A DNA stretch of 64,000 nt from Halomonas salinarum (lineage in GTDB: Bacteria > Pseudomonadota > Gammaproteobacteria > Pseudomonadales > Halomonadaceae): contig NZ_WWNB01000010.1 of the NCBI RefSeq assembly GCF_012062845.1, positions 62,001-126,000 on the forward strand, given 5' to 3'. A program made the position numbers and the translations under genes. The notes under the pieces were generated by a model. That model saw nothing but the letters and a program-made list of their open reading frames with translations. It was not told the DNA's origin and searched no databases. Positions 1-9,835 of the stretch are shown in pieces (positions within the stretch are counted from its first letter, which is position 1; the number at the start of each line of letters is the position of its first letter).

Positions 1-1
1 G

Positions 2-67
2 ATGCGGCGAATCCGCGATGTGAAACGAGGCCGCACCTTCCCTCTGGATGTGATCCAGGAACGCTGA
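2..67 (+). CDS. 3' end of a NudJ-like Nudix hydrolase (truncated by window start)
   Basis: Twenty-one codons are open from the window edge to a TGA. The tail reads IRDVKRGRTFPLDVIQER, which aligns with the C-terminus of E. coli NudJ (IRCYQSGQRYPLEMI), a Nudix phosphatase acting on HMP-pyrophosphate and nucleotides. NudJ-type genes commonly sit just upstream of mnmA, as here. Only the last residues are visible, with no Nudix box, so the family call rests on a short alignment plus context. Confidence 0.55.
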   Translation: MRRIRDVKRGRTFPLDVIQER

Positions 68-155
68 CCCTATCCTGACGCAAGGGGCGCCTCATTGCCG
101 GGCGAATAGGCAACAACGGCGCAACACGTGGTCGAAGCAGCCTGTCACTATCGTG

Positions 156-161
156 TATAAT
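156..161 (+). promoter_or_regulatory. Possible -10 element upstream of mnmA
   Basis: A perfect TATAAT lies about 33 bases before the first mnmA ATG. No good -35 hexamer stands 16-18 bases upstream, so this is a tentative sigma70-type site. Confidence 0.35.
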
Positions 162-193
162 CCCCGCCCATTTAACGCCACTCCATTCCCCTC

Positions 194-1354
194 ATGACGT
201 CGAGAGCGCCTATGTCAGTTGCTGCCGGGTCATCCGCCGCGCACGCCCCCACGGCGGGCAAGGTCATCGTCGGCATGTCCGGCGGTGTCGACTCCTCCGT
301 GTCCGCCGTCCTGCTCATGGAGCAGGGCTACCAGGTCGAAGGCCTGTTCATGAAGAACTGGGACGAGGACGACGGCACCGAATACTGCACCGCCAAGGAG
401 GACCTGGCGGATGCTCAGGCGGTCTGCGACAAGCTTGGCATCAAGCTGCATACGGCCAACTTCGCCGCCGAGTACTGGGATAACGTCTTCGAGCATTTCC
501 TTGCCGAGTACCAGGCCGGGCGCACGCCGAATCCCGATATCCTGTGTAACCGCGAGATCAAGTTCAAGGTGTTCCTCGAGTACGCCGAGATGCTCGGCGC
601 CGAGAAGATCGCGACCGGCCACTATGTGCGCGAAGGCCTGCGCCAGGGCCGCCCGCGCCTGCTCAAGGGCCTGGATACCAACAAGGATCAGAGCTACTTC
701 CTGCACGCCGTGCCGGAAGCCGCGATCGCCCGCACGCTGTTCCCGGTGGGCGAGCTGGAGAAGCCCGAGGTTCGTGCCATCGCCGAGCGTCATGACCTGG
801 TCACGGCGCGCAAGAAGGATTCCACCGGCATCTGCTTCATCGGCGAGCGGCGCTTCTCCGATTTCCTGCGCCAGTATCTGCCGGCCCAGCCGGGTGTCAT
901 CGAGACCCCCGAAGGCGAGGTCATCGGCGAGCATATCGGCCTGATGTACTACACCCTGGGTCAGCGCCAGGGTCTCGGCATCGGTGGCCTGCCAAACCAC
1001 CCGGACGCCCCCTGGTATGTGGCCCACAAGGATCTTGTGCGCAACGTGCTGATTGCCGTGCAAGGCAAGCACCATGCACTGCTCTACAGCAATCGGCTGA
1101 TCACCGAGCCGATGGACTGGGTCGCCGGCGAAGCGCCCGCCATCGAGGGTCGCTTCATGGCCAAGTCCCGCTATCGTCAGGAGGATGTCGCCTGTTTCAT
1201 GCGCACCCGAGAGGACGGCGGTGTCGAGGTCATCTTCGATGACCCTCAGCGCGCCGTGACACCGGGGCAATCGCTGGTGCTCTACGACGGCGACATCTGC
1301 CTGGGCGGCGGCGTGATCCTTAACACCTGGCAGGACAAGGAGCGCCGCTCATGA
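194..1354 (+). CDS. mnmA: tRNA-specific 2-thiouridylase MnmA
   Basis: MnmA makes the 2-thiouridine of wobble U34 in tRNA-Lys, -Glu and -Gln, taking sulfur from the IscS/Tus relay. The N-terminus has the PP-loop ATP-pyrophosphatase motif SGGVDSS at about residues 29-35. The two catalytic cysteines are visible in NPDILCNRE (about residue 118) and STGICFIGE (about residue 214). The body matches E. coli MnmA almost throughout (for example [11 protein letters not shown] and NKDQSYFL). From this ATG the protein is 386 aa, about 18 longer than E. coli MnmA; the ATG at 212, preceded by a GAGAG sequence, is an equally good start. The stop overlaps the hflD start (ATGA), so the two are translationally coupled. 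Confidence 0.97.
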   Translation: MTSRAPMSVAAGSSAAHAPTAGKVIVGMSGGVDSSVSAVLLMEQGYQVEGLFMKNWDEDDGTEYCTAKEDLADAQAVCDKLGIKLHTANFAAEYWDNVFEHFLAEYQAGRTPNPDILCNREIKFKVFLEYAEMLGAEKIATGHYVREGLRQGRPRLLKGLDTNKDQSYFLHAVPEAAIARTLFPVGELEKPEVRAIAERHDLVTARKKDSTGICFIGERRFSDFLRQYLPAQPGVIETPEGEVIGEHIGLMYYTLGQRQGLGIGGLPNHPDAPWYVAHKDLVRNVLIAVQGKHHALLYSNRLITEPMDWVAGEAPAIEGRFMAKSRYRQEDVACFMRTREDGGVEVIFDDPQRAVTPGQSLVLYDGDICLGGGVILNTWQDKERRS

Positions 1355-1986
1355 CCACGCCGATTCATCGTGCACCGGATTCCCCCATCAGCCGTCAGGT
1401 ACTGGCCCTGGCCGGTGTCTTCCAGGCTGCGGTCGTGGTCGACGAGCTGGCTCGCACCGGCCAGGTCGACGAACGCGCCTGGCAGACACTGATCCGCGCC
1501 ACCGTCGACACCGACCCGGAAAGCTTCGAGGCCATCTACGGCGGCCACCCCAACTACCTGCGCCAGGGCCTGGATACCTTGAACGCCGTGGTCGGCAAGC
1601 GCCAGGCCAACCCGGTGGTGCTGCGTTACGGTTTCTCGCTGCTGCTGCTGTCGCAGAAGCTGCGCAAGAACCCGCAGATGATGGACACCCTCGGTACCCG
1701 GCTGACCCGCGTTCAAGGCCAGGCCAGCCATTTCGGCGATACCCACGAGAACGTGGTGGCAAGCCTTGGCGAGATTTATCAGGACACCATCTCGACCTTC
1801 CGTTACCGCATCGTGGTGCAGGGCGAGCCGAGTCTCCTGCAACAGCGCATGATGCCGGAGCGGGTGCGAGCCGCCCTGCTGGCCGGCGTACGCTTCGCCC
1901 TGCTATGGCATCAGCAGGGTGGTCGGCGCTGGAAACTGATCTTCCAGCGTGGCGCCATGCGGCGCGCCCTCGATGAACTCAGCTAA
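1351..1986 (+). CDS. hflD: High-frequency lysogenization protein HflD homolog
   Basis: A 211-aa protein of the HflD family, found directly after mnmA in many gammaproteobacteria. In E. coli HflD is a peripheral inner-membrane protein that interacts with phage lambda CII; its housekeeping role is not settled. Family-like segments include [13 protein letters not shown] near the N-terminus and [13 protein letters not shown]-like sequence (here [14 protein letters not shown]) at about residue 65. The protein is mostly helical with no signal peptide. The start overlaps the mnmA stop by 4 bases. Identification leans on both sequence and gene order. Confidence 0.92.
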   Translation: MTTPIHRAPDSPISRQVLALAGVFQAAVVVDELARTGQVDERAWQTLIRATVDTDPESFEAIYGGHPNYLRQGLDTLNAVVGKRQANPVVLRYGFSLLLLSQKLRKNPQMMDTLGTRLTRVQGQASHFGDTHENVVASLGEIYQDTISTFRYRIVVQGEPSLLQQRMMPERVRAALLAGVRFALLWHQQGGRRWKLIFQRGAMRRALDELS

Positions 1987-3411
<1,425 letters not shown>

Positions 3412-3468
3412 GCCTGTAAAAGCCGACACGGACGGCCCATTATGGGCCTCCACGCACTGCGTCACCGA

Positions 3469-3497
3469 CAGGCGCTGGCTCGCGCCAGCGCCTGTTT
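3469..3497 (+). terminator. Rho-independent terminator after purB
   Basis: An 11-bp perfect stem (3469-3479 with 3484-3494), a 4-base loop, then TTT. It lies between purB and the roxA start. Confidence 0.7.
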
Positions 3498-3521
3498 GCC
3501 TTCACCCGAGGACTCCACACC

Positions 3522-4727
3522 ATGCCTGCCGACACGCCCTTGCCCATGCTTGGCGGCCTCAGTGCCGCCGACTTTCTTGACCAGTACTGGCAGCGCAAGC
3601 CGCTGCTGATTCGTGGTGCCTTTCCAGACATCGAGAGCCCGCTGTCGCCGAACGAACTGGCAGGCCTTGCCTGCGAGGAGGGCATCGAAGCACGCCTGGT
3701 CGAAGAACACGGCCAGGATGCCAAGGGCAACCCGCGGCCATGGAAAGTCAGCCATGGCCCCTTCGATGAGGCCACTTTCTCACGCCTGCCCGAGAGCAAC
3801 TGGAGCCTGCTGGTACAGGCCGTGGACCACTATATCCCCGAAGTCGCCAACCTGCTGGAAACCTTCAGCTTTGTGCCGCGCTGGCGTCTCGATGACATCA
3901 TGATCAGCTACGCTCCGCCGGGCGGCAGTGTCGGCCCCCATGTCGACCAGTACGATGTCTTCCTGCTACAAGCCAGCGGGCAACGCCACTGGCAGCTGGG
4001 TGGGCCGACCGACGATGAGGCACCGATCATCGAGGGCATCGATCTACGCATCCTCGAGCACTTCGAGGTCGCGCCCGGCAAGGACTGGGTGCTCGAACCC
4101 GGCGACATGCTTTATCTGCCCCCGGGCCAAGCCCACCACGGCATCAGCCAGTCCGATGACTGCATGACCGTCTCGGTGGGCTTTCGGGCGCTTTCCGCCG
4201 ATGAAGCCGTCACCTCCTTCGCCGACTACCTGGGAGAAACGCTTCCGTCTTCCAAGCGGTACAGCGATGCCGGCATGACGCCGCCCGCCGATCCCGGTGA
4301 GCTGAACGACGAGGCGCTTGAGCGCATGCGTCGGCTGATTCTCGAGACCCTCGACGACCCCACCCAACTGGCCCAGTGGTTCGGCCGGGTGATGACTCAG
4401 CCCAAATACGTCGATCAACTGGTGCCACAGGAATCGCCGACGCCGGTCGAGGAGCTCGTCGCCGAGCTCGAGGCCGGCGGATATCTGGAACGCACCCTGG
4501 GCTCACGCTTTGCCTGGCGCGCACTGGACGACAACCAAGCGACCCTGTTCGTCGACGGCGATGGCCTTGTCTGCTCCCCGGGCCTGGCTCAGGCAATGGC
4601 GTCCAATGCCTCCATCGACGCCGATATCCTCGACTACCCCGGCGCCGCGGCGCTGATCGCCGGCCTGCTCGATCGCGGCAGCCTGAGCTGGCCCGGCGAT
4701 GGCGCCTTTGAAGAGGATGACGAATGA
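3522..4727 (+). CDS. roxA: JmjC/cupin 2-oxoglutarate oxygenase, ribosomal protein L16 arginine hydroxylase (RoxA/YcfD)
   Basis: Members of this cupin-4 family are Fe(II)/2-oxoglutarate oxygenases; E. coli YcfD (RoxA) hydroxylates Arg81 of ribosomal protein L16. The iron-binding HxD is seen as GPHVDQYDVF near residue 143, and the distal histidine lies in the QAHHGISQSDD region near residue 206. The N-terminus (FLDQYWQRKPLLIRGAF) is typical of the family. At 401 aa it is about 30 residues longer than YcfD. A winged-helix-like C-terminal part follows, as in other RoxA proteins. It overlaps the downstream GNAT gene by 4 bases. Confidence 0.92.
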   Translation: MPADTPLPMLGGLSAADFLDQYWQRKPLLIRGAFPDIESPLSPNELAGLACEEGIEARLVEEHGQDAKGNPRPWKVSHGPFDEATFSRLPESNWSLLVQAVDHYIPEVANLLETFSFVPRWRLDDIMISYAPPGGSVGPHVDQYDVFLLQASGQRHWQLGGPTDDEAPIIEGIDLRILEHFEVAPGKDWVLEPGDMLYLPPGQAHHGISQSDDCMTVSVGFRALSADEAVTSFADYLGETLPSSKRYSDAGMTPPADPGELNDEALERMRRLILETLDDPTQLAQWFGRVMTQPKYVDQLVPQESPTPVEELVAELEAGGYLERTLGSRFAWRALDDNQATLFVDGDGLVCSPGLAQAMASNASIDADILDYPGAAALIAGLLDRGSLSWPGDGAFEEDDE

Positions 4728-5164
4728 GCGAGTCCATCGCTGAGCTCGTCCTGCAACAGGGGAGCTGGGGCGAGCTTGGAGACATTGCCGGCGAAATCCG
4801 CCGGGTGGTCTTCATCGAAGAACAGGCCGTTCCCATAGAGGAAGAGTGGGACGGTCGCGACGGTGACTGCCTGCATTTTCTGGCCTGGCATGGCACGACC
4901 CCGCTGGGTACCGCCCGGCTGCTGCCCGACGGTCATGTCGGGCGTGTTGCCGTGCTGGCCGAGGCCCGTGGCCTGGGTATCGGCGTGGCCCTGATGCAGG
5001 CCACCATCACGGCCGCCCGCACCCAAGGCCACGCGCATGTCGAGCTTGCCGCCCAGCTTCAGGCACTGCCTTTCTACGAACGCCTGGGCTTTATCGCCTT
5101 CGGCGACGAATTTCTCGACGCCGGCATACCGCATCGCAATATGCGCCTCGAGCTAGGCAACTGA
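4724..5164 (+). CDS. GNAT-family N-acetyltransferase (ElaA/YjcF-like)
   Basis: A 146-aa protein with the GNAT fold. The N-terminal segment IRRVVFIEEQAVPIEEEWDGRD is typical of ElaA/YjcF-type acetyltransferases. The acetyl-CoA-binding motif A is seen as GRVAVLAEARGLGIGVALM at about residues 70-88, followed by ALPFYERLGF. The substrate cannot be read from sequence. It starts inside the roxA stop (ATGA), so the two are probably co-translated; this might suggest a protein-modification context, but that is inference. Confidence 0.88.
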   Translation: MSESIAELVLQQGSWGELGDIAGEIRRVVFIEEQAVPIEEEWDGRDGDCLHFLAWHGTTPLGTARLLPDGHVGRVAVLAEARGLGIGVALMQATITAARTQGHAHVELAAQLQALPFYERLGFIAFGDEFLDAGIPHRNMRLELGN

Positions 5165-5506
5165 TTCAAACCCCTTCCCCTATCTCCCCGAAACAAGACT
5201 ACAACCGAGGCCGAAAACCAGCCGGCTTGTAGTCTTACTACAACGCCCTCTACCGCTAAGTAACCATGGTCATCTCCTGCCATGATGGGCCATAGTCGAT
5301 ATAAGGGTGGCATTAAAACAATCGTTTTACTTACCGACATCTGTTGCGACTACACCACAATTAATGCCCTATCCCCTTCGACCAAGGCAGCACAGACAAG
5401 ATCGCCTGCCTGATCAACGCTTGACGTATCCTGCAGCGCAGCATGGCCCAATCAGCACCACATGCCGCCGTCAGGAACTACCGAACCGACCGATGAGGAT
5501 GGCTCC
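5165..5506. other. aceA upstream intergenic region
   Basis: 342 bases without a gene. It holds the TTGTAG/CTACAA palindrome listed separately, and an 8-bp inverted pair GGCATTAA (5309-5316) / TTAATGCC (about 5360-5367). No convincing -35/-10 pair was found by eye. Confidence 0.6.
5195..5243. promoter_or_regulatory. RpiR-type palindromic operator candidate upstream of aceA
   Basis: TTGTAGT-CTT-ACTACAA (5227-5243) is a perfect 7-bp inverted repeat with a 3-base centre. A further half-site at 5195-5204 is a perfect 10-bp complement of 5227-5236, so there are three TTGTAG/CTACAA half-sites in 49 bases. The TTGT-N9-ACAA layout resembles sites of RpiR-family carbon regulators (HexR; RccR in Pseudomonas), which control central and glyoxylate metabolism. 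The identity of the regulator is inferred. Confidence 0.5.
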
Positions 5507-7105
5507 ATGTCAGCATACCAAGATGCAATCCAGACCCTGACCGCCCTGCGCGACGCCCAAGACGGCAAGTGGGACACCATCAATCCCGAGTACGCGGCGC
5601 GCATGCAGACCCAGAATAGATTTCGTACGGGGCTTGAGATCGCCCGCTATACCGCCGACATCATGCGACGCGACATGGCGGCCTACGACGCAGATACCAG
5701 CCAGTACACTCAATCGCTGGGCTGCTGGCATGGTTTCATCGGGCAGCAGAAAATGCTGGCGGTAAAGCGTCATCACGGCACCACTGCCAAGCGTTATCTC
5801 TACCTGTCAGGCTGGATGGTCGCGGCAATGCGCTCGCAGTTCGGACCGCTGCCGGATCAGTCGATGCACGAGAAAACCAGTGTCCCGGCGCTGATTGAGG
5901 AGCTTTACACCTTCCTGCGCCAAGCCGATGCCCGGGAACTGGGCCACCTGTTCAAGGCACTGGACGAGGCACGAGCGGCGGGCGATGAAGTCAATGCCCG
6001 CGCCGTTCAGGACCGGATCGATAACTTCGAGACCCATGTCGTGCCGATCATCGCCGACATCGATGCCGGCTTCGGTAACGAAGAGGCCACCTACCTGCTA
6101 GCCAAGAAGATGATCGAAGCCGGCGCCTGTTGCATCCAGATCGAGAACCAGGTCTCGGATGCCAAGCAGTGCGGTCATCAGGCCGGCAAGGTCACCGTGC
6201 CCCACGAAGACTTCCTGGCCAAGATCAATGCCGTCCGCTATGCCTTTCTCGAGCTCGGCGTCGACGATGGTGTCATCGTCGCCCGCACTGATTCCCTGGG
6301 CGCGGGCCTGACCCAGAAGATCCCGGTCTCTCAGGAGCCTGACGACCTGGCCAGCCAGTACAACCGCTTCCTCGAGACCACTGCCGTGTCTTCGGCCGAC
6401 GACGTTGCCGAGGGTGATACCCTGATCAAGCTCGACGGGGCACTCAGGAAGCCCGTACGCCTGGCCAATGGCCTCTATCAGTTCAAACCGGGAACCGGTG
6501 AAGACCGTGTCGTGCTGGACTGCATTACCTCGCTACAGCATGGCGCGGACCTGCTTTGGATCGAAACCGAGAAGCCACACGTCGGCCAGATCGCCGGCAT
6601 GGTCAATCGCATCCGCAAGGTCTGCCCAGATGCGAAGCTTGTCTACAACAACTCGCCCTCCTTTAACTGGACACTCAACTTCCGCCAACAGGTCTTTGAT
6701 GCCTGGGAGCAAGAGGGCCGAGACGTCAGCGCCTATGATCGCGGCGACCTGATGAATGCCCTCTACGATGACACCGAGCTTGGCCGGGTAGCCGACGACT
6801 GGACGCGCAACTTCCAGCGCGATGCCGCGCGTGAAGCGGGCATCTTCCATCACCTGATCACCCTGCCCACCTACCACACGGCAGCGCTGTCCACCGACGA
6901 CCTGGCCAAGGGCTACTTCGGCGAGGAAGGCATGCTTGCCTATGTCGAAGGGGTACAGCGCCAGGAAATCCGCAAGGGCCTGGCAAGCGTCAAGCACCAG
7001 GACATGGCCGGCTCGAACCTCGGCGACGACCACAAGGAGTACTTCTCCGGCGAAGGCGCACTCAAGGCAGGCGGCAAGGACAACACCATGAACCAGTTCG
7101 CCTGA
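5507..7105 (+). CDS. aceA: Isocitrate lyase AceA (long, about 530-aa type)
   Basis: Isocitrate lyase splits isocitrate into succinate and glyoxylate, the first step of the glyoxylate shunt needed for growth on acetate and fatty acids. The catalytic motif reads KQCGHQ with the active cysteine near residue 222; this is the KQCGH variant of the Pseudomonas-type enzyme, not the KKCGHM of E. coli AceA. The 532-aa length also fits the longer Pseudomonas subclass. The ATG at 5507 fits the family N-terminus (MSAYQDAIQTLTALRDAQDG) better than the in-frame start at 5462. The gene stands alone, without aceB or aceK nearby, and ends in a strong terminator. Confidence 0.97.
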   Translation: MSAYQDAIQTLTALRDAQDGKWDTINPEYAARMQTQNRFRTGLEIARYTADIMRRDMAAYDADTSQYTQSLGCWHGFIGQQKMLAVKRHHGTTAKRYLYLSGWMVAAMRSQFGPLPDQSMHEKTSVPALIEELYTFLRQADARELGHLFKALDEARAAGDEVNARAVQDRIDNFETHVVPIIADIDAGFGNEEATYLLAKKMIEAGACCIQIENQVSDAKQCGHQAGKVTVPHEDFLAKINAVRYAFLELGVDDGVIVARTDSLGAGLTQKIPVSQEPDDLASQYNRFLETTAVSSADDVAEGDTLIKLDGALRKPVRLANGLYQFKPGTGEDRVVLDCITSLQHGADLLWIETEKPHVGQIAGMVNRIRKVCPDAKLVYNNSPSFNWTLNFRQQVFDAWEQEGRDVSAYDRGDLMNALYDDTELGRVADDWTRNFQRDAAREAGIFHHLITLPTYHTAALSTDDLAKGYFGEEGMLAYVEGVQRQEIRKGLASVKHQDMAGSNLGDDHKEYFSGEGALKAGGKDNTMNQFA

Positions 7106-7140
7106 GGCGCTACGCGCCCAACTAACGGTATCGCTCCACT

Positions 7141-7168
7141 AAGGGGAAGCCAATCGGCTTCCCCTTTT
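7141..7168 (+). terminator. Rho-independent terminator of aceA
   Basis: Perfect 11-bp stem (7141-7151 with 7156-7166), 4-base loop, then a short T-run. Confidence 0.85.
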
Positions 7169-7245
7169 CAATGGTGCTAAACCTTGGCAACAAAACCGGC
7201 ATTTCATGAAAGATATCGACAACATCAACGACGTAAATCACTTCC

Positions 7246-7260
7246 TGTAGTTAGGCTACA
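7246..7260. promoter_or_regulatory. Second TGTAG-N5-CTACA palindrome, between aceA and the small gene at 7538
   Basis: TGTAG TTAGG CTACA has the same 15-base frame as the core of the site at 5228-5242. It would suit a shared regulator acting on the downstream small gene. This is pattern evidence only. Confidence 0.4.
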
Positions 7261-7537
7261 ACACGACGTGATGCCAATGAGGCATGGTTGATTCTGCTGT
7301 GCTGCACCATAGTCAAGTCACAGCACAGGTAAGCGCATCGCTACCCCGATTAACGCTCTCCTGCACTGAGCTACAACACGGGCGCTGCTATTGATGATCC
7401 AAGCGCCTTGGGCGATGGTCTTACCAAGCTTGTGACCACTTCGCATCTGCAGCATCGGGCTCTTACCCGGCCCGGCATGAGTAGCAAACGCCACATAAAC
7501 GCCATCGTGAATGGCCACTGCACAAAAGGTGTTACAC

Positions 7538-7756
7538 ATGAACTGCATCGAACTGACCCACCAAGCCGATCTCATTGCCAGCACATTCAGCAAGCAGGAA
7601 CTCGCCAAACTGGTGGTTGCCCTGAAAGGCAACGGGGAATCCCTGCAGCACGCCGTTGAGGTAATCGACACTGTCGATAGCCGTGCAGGCTACTCACTCG
7701 ACGATGCCTGGGACGAAGTATTGACCGGTGATACGCAAACACTCGAAGAGGAATAA
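7538..7756 (+). CDS. Small conserved-looking protein of unknown function (72 aa)
   Basis: A 72-aa, mildly acidic, probably helical protein starting MNCIELTHQADLIAS and ending DTQTLEEE. An in-frame ATG at 7511 would add 9 residues, but 7538 follows an AAAGGTG sequence at a workable distance. I recognise no family. No signal peptide or membrane segment is visible. It has its own terminator at 7790, and a TGTAG/CTACA palindrome like that before aceA lies upstream, which suggests a link to the glyoxylate shunt. That the gene is real is supported by its terminator and coding-like composition. Confidence 0.6.
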   Translation: MNCIELTHQADLIASTFSKQELAKLVVALKGNGESLQHAVEVIDTVDSRAGYSLDDAWDEVLTGDTQTLEEE

Positions 7757-7789
7757 TCCTTCCCGGCGCTAATGAACGACTGACCATTG

Positions 7790-7819
7790 GCCCATCCCGC
7801 AATGCGGGATGGGCTTTTT
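7790..7819 (+). terminator. Rho-independent terminator
   Basis: Perfect 11-bp stem GCCCATCCCGC (7790-7800) with 7804-7814, AAT loop, then TTTTT. It ends the small gene at 7538. Confidence 0.88.
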
Positions 7820-8038
7820 CATGGTGAAACACGCAAGGGGTAACGCCTCACCTTTCTAAACTCACTCCTTGCCCAAGGTGCCCTGGACAGGCAATGCTAA
7901 GGATACGACAGGAATTCTCAGCCAACGAGCGACTGGTCGAGCGCCGGGAATGGCGTTAGACTCATTATCAAACAGCGTTCTATATTGATTTGGCGCACAC
8001 CCTGTCATCCCTATGCGCCATCAACAGGAGACCTTCCC

Positions 8039-8521
8039 ATGCCCCACCTCAAGACACACGCCCTGCTCCCTCTGTTGGCCGCCGGCCTACTGACGCTCGC
8101 TGGCTGTGCCAACACCAGCCCCTATTCGGGTGATGTGTACCGTGGCAACCAGGCGCAGACCGCCCAGACGGTGAGCTATGGCACCATCACCGCACTTCGC
8201 CAGGTGCAGATTCAAGCAGGCGACCAGAACAGCGGTGCGCTCGGCGGCATTGGCGGCGCCGTGATCGGCGGTCTGCTGGGCAACCAGATTGGTGGCGGCT
8301 CGGGCAGGACACTTGCGACAGCAGCCGGTGCAATTGGCGGTAGCGTGGCCGGCAAGAAGATCGAGGACACGGCCAACCGAACCGCCGCCTGGGAGATGGA
8401 AATTCGTCGCGACAATGGACAGAGCGTCATTGTGGTGCAGAAAGCCGATCGCGCTTTCCAGGTCGGCCAGCGGGTGCGGCTGATTGGCAGCGGCGCCAAC
8501 CTAAGCGTCGCGCCCTACTGA
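8039..8521 (+). CDS. slyB: Outer-membrane lipoprotein SlyB (glycine-zipper 2TM domain)
   Basis: A 160-aa lipoprotein. The signal peptide ends in the lipobox LTLAGC, with the lipidated cysteine near residue 22. It then follows E. coli SlyB closely: SGDVY, VSYGTI, the glycine zipper GALGGIGGAVIGGLLGNQIG, and ELEIR-like EMEIRRDNG with VVQK. SlyB belongs to the envelope-stress lipoproteins and in enterics is PhoP-regulated; regulation here is unknown. The ATG at 8039, preceded by AGGAG, gives a proper signal peptide, whereas the longer in-frame start at 7985 does not. A palindromic terminator follows at 8587. Confidence 0.93.
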   Translation: MPHLKTHALLPLLAAGLLTLAGCANTSPYSGDVYRGNQAQTAQTVSYGTITALRQVQIQAGDQNSGALGGIGGAVIGGLLGNQIGGGSGRTLATAAGAIGGSVAGKKIEDTANRTAAWEMEIRRDNGQSVIVVQKADRAFQVGQRVRLIGSGANLSVAPY

Positions 8522-8586
8522 AACGAAACACAATACCCGCCTGAGAACCTGACAAGAAAAACCTGACAAGCCCTCAGAACGCAAAA

Positions 8587-8610
8587 GGCCCGCGAGCATG
8601 CTCGCGGGCC
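8587..8610. terminator. Palindromic terminator hairpin after slyB
   Basis: A 24-base perfect palindrome. It is followed by TTGTCGTT, a weak T-tract, on the plus strand. It lies between slyB and the convergent gene ending at 8732 and could serve both. Confidence 0.7.
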
Positions 8611-8731
8611 TTGTCGTTACTTTCAGTCGTTGCCACCCAGCGTGACGTCGACGCTAACCATCCAAGGGCTTTACCCGGGGCTCGCCGAGGAATCAGTGCC
8701 CAGGATCAGTAGCCAGGCTCTGTACCTTGGC

Positions 8732-9016
8732 TCAGTGCATCTTGACCCGGTTCATGACCCAGCCAACCAGGCTCTTGCCCAGCCACACGATCAACGCCAA
8801 CAGGATCACGGTGAACAACATATCGACCGGGCGCACCAAGGCAGTGGCGCCCAGCACGGCAATGGCCGGGCACCAGACCCAGCGATCATCGCCACCACTG
8901 ACCAGCAGCGACGGCATTTTTTGCTCGAAGAAGGTTCCCAACCCCCCGCTCCAGCTCCTAACGGTCAACAACAGGATCACGGCAAAGGCGATCAGCCAGA
9001 TCAGCGTCACGGTCAT
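8732..9016 (-). CDS. Small integral membrane protein, unknown function
   Basis: A 94-aa hydrophobic protein with an N-terminal membrane helix (TLIWLIAFAVILLLTV), a middle segment around CPAIAVLGATALV, and a C-terminal helix (MLFTVILLALIVWLG) ending in basic residues. I do not recognise the family. The start at 9016 has GGAGAG 7 bases upstream; the in-frame ATG at 9022 is almost on top of that site. It is divergent from slyD and convergent with slyB. Confidence 0.65.
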   Translation of the reverse strand: MTVTLIWLIAFAVILLLTVRSWSGGLGTFFEQKMPSLLVSGGDDRWVWCPAIAVLGATALVRPVDMLFTVILLALIVWLGKSLVGWVMNRVKMH

Positions 9017-9232
9017 GGACATTCTCTCCAGCGGGATTTTGGTCAGATGTAAGGGTGATGGAAAATCAGACTCAGGGTATCCCTGCCCCGCGCTGCACGC
9101 AACTGCCACTCACAGGCTTGAATCAACGTCATGATCTACCCTTAGAAGCTGAAAAAATCCCAGCCGCCCCTGACAGCCCTTGCACCATCGCGTTACCATT
9201 AGCGCGACATGCACTCACCGAAAGGTCCCCCA

Positions 9233-9715
9233 ATGCAAATTCAGCAGAACTCCGTAGTCGCGTTCCACTACACCCTGAAAAATGATTCTGGTGAGGTGCT
9301 GGACAGCTCCGAAGGTCGCGAGCCGCTTACCTACATGCACGGTTCCGGCAACATCATCCCGGGCCTGGAAAAAGAGCTCGAAGGTAAAGCTGACGGCGAC
9401 AAGCTGCAGGTAGCCGTTACACCGGAAGAAGGTTACGGCGAAGTCCAGGAAGGCCTGGTTCAGGAAGTGCCGCGTGATGCCTTCCAGGGTGTCGAAGACG
9501 TGCAGCCGGGCATGCAGTTCCAGGCTCAGACTCAGGGCGGCCCGCTGATGGTCACCGTGACTCAGGTTGAAGGCGACACCGTCACCGTCGATGGCAACCA
9601 CCCGCTGGCCGGCCAGAATCTGAACTTCGACGTCGAAATCGCCGAAGTGCGTGAAGCAAGCGACGAAGAAGTCGAGCACGGCCACGTGCACGGCGAAGGT
9701 GGCGTGGAGCACTAA
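9233..9715 (+). CDS. slyD: FKBP-type peptidyl-prolyl isomerase SlyD
   Basis: SlyD is a cytoplasmic prolyl isomerase and chaperone, and in E. coli a nickel metallochaperone. The FKBP parts (VVAFHYTLKNDSGEVLDSS and HGSGNIIPGLEKELEG) are split by the insert-in-flap chaperone domain, with EEGYG, LVQEVPRD and DGNHPLAGQNL as in E. coli SlyD. The protein is 160 aa and stops soon after HGHVHGEG, so it lacks most of the long His/Cys-rich metal tail of E. coli SlyD (196 aa). Nickel binding should therefore be weaker. The ATG at 9233 matches the family N-terminus. Confidence 0.95.
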   Translation: MQIQQNSVVAFHYTLKNDSGEVLDSSEGREPLTYMHGSGNIIPGLEKELEGKADGDKLQVAVTPEEGYGEVQEGLVQEVPRDAFQGVEDVQPGMQFQAQTQGGPLMVTVTQVEGDTVTVDGNHPLAGQNLNFDVEIAEVREASDEEVEHGHVHGEGGVEH

Positions 9716-9750
9716 GCTCTGCCGCACTGCTTCAGCTAACGCTGACACGC

Positions 9751-9782
9751 AAAAGGGGCAGCCCACGGGCTGCCCCTTTTTT
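9751..9782 (+). terminator. Rho-independent terminator of slyD
   Basis: A 14-bp stem (9751-9764 with 9767-9780) continues into a T-run. Confidence 0.9.
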
Positions 9783-9835
9783 GTGCATCATATGTTGCTT
9801 GCGAGCCAGAATCAGCGATGCATCAGCCCCGCCAC

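Larger units (their letters stand above)
7106..7537. other. Intergenic region after aceA
   Basis: 432 bases with no convincing gene. It holds the aceA terminator, a TGTAG-N5-CTACA palindrome, and an 11-base direct repeat GCTACAACACG (near 7255 and 7371). Confidence 0.6.
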
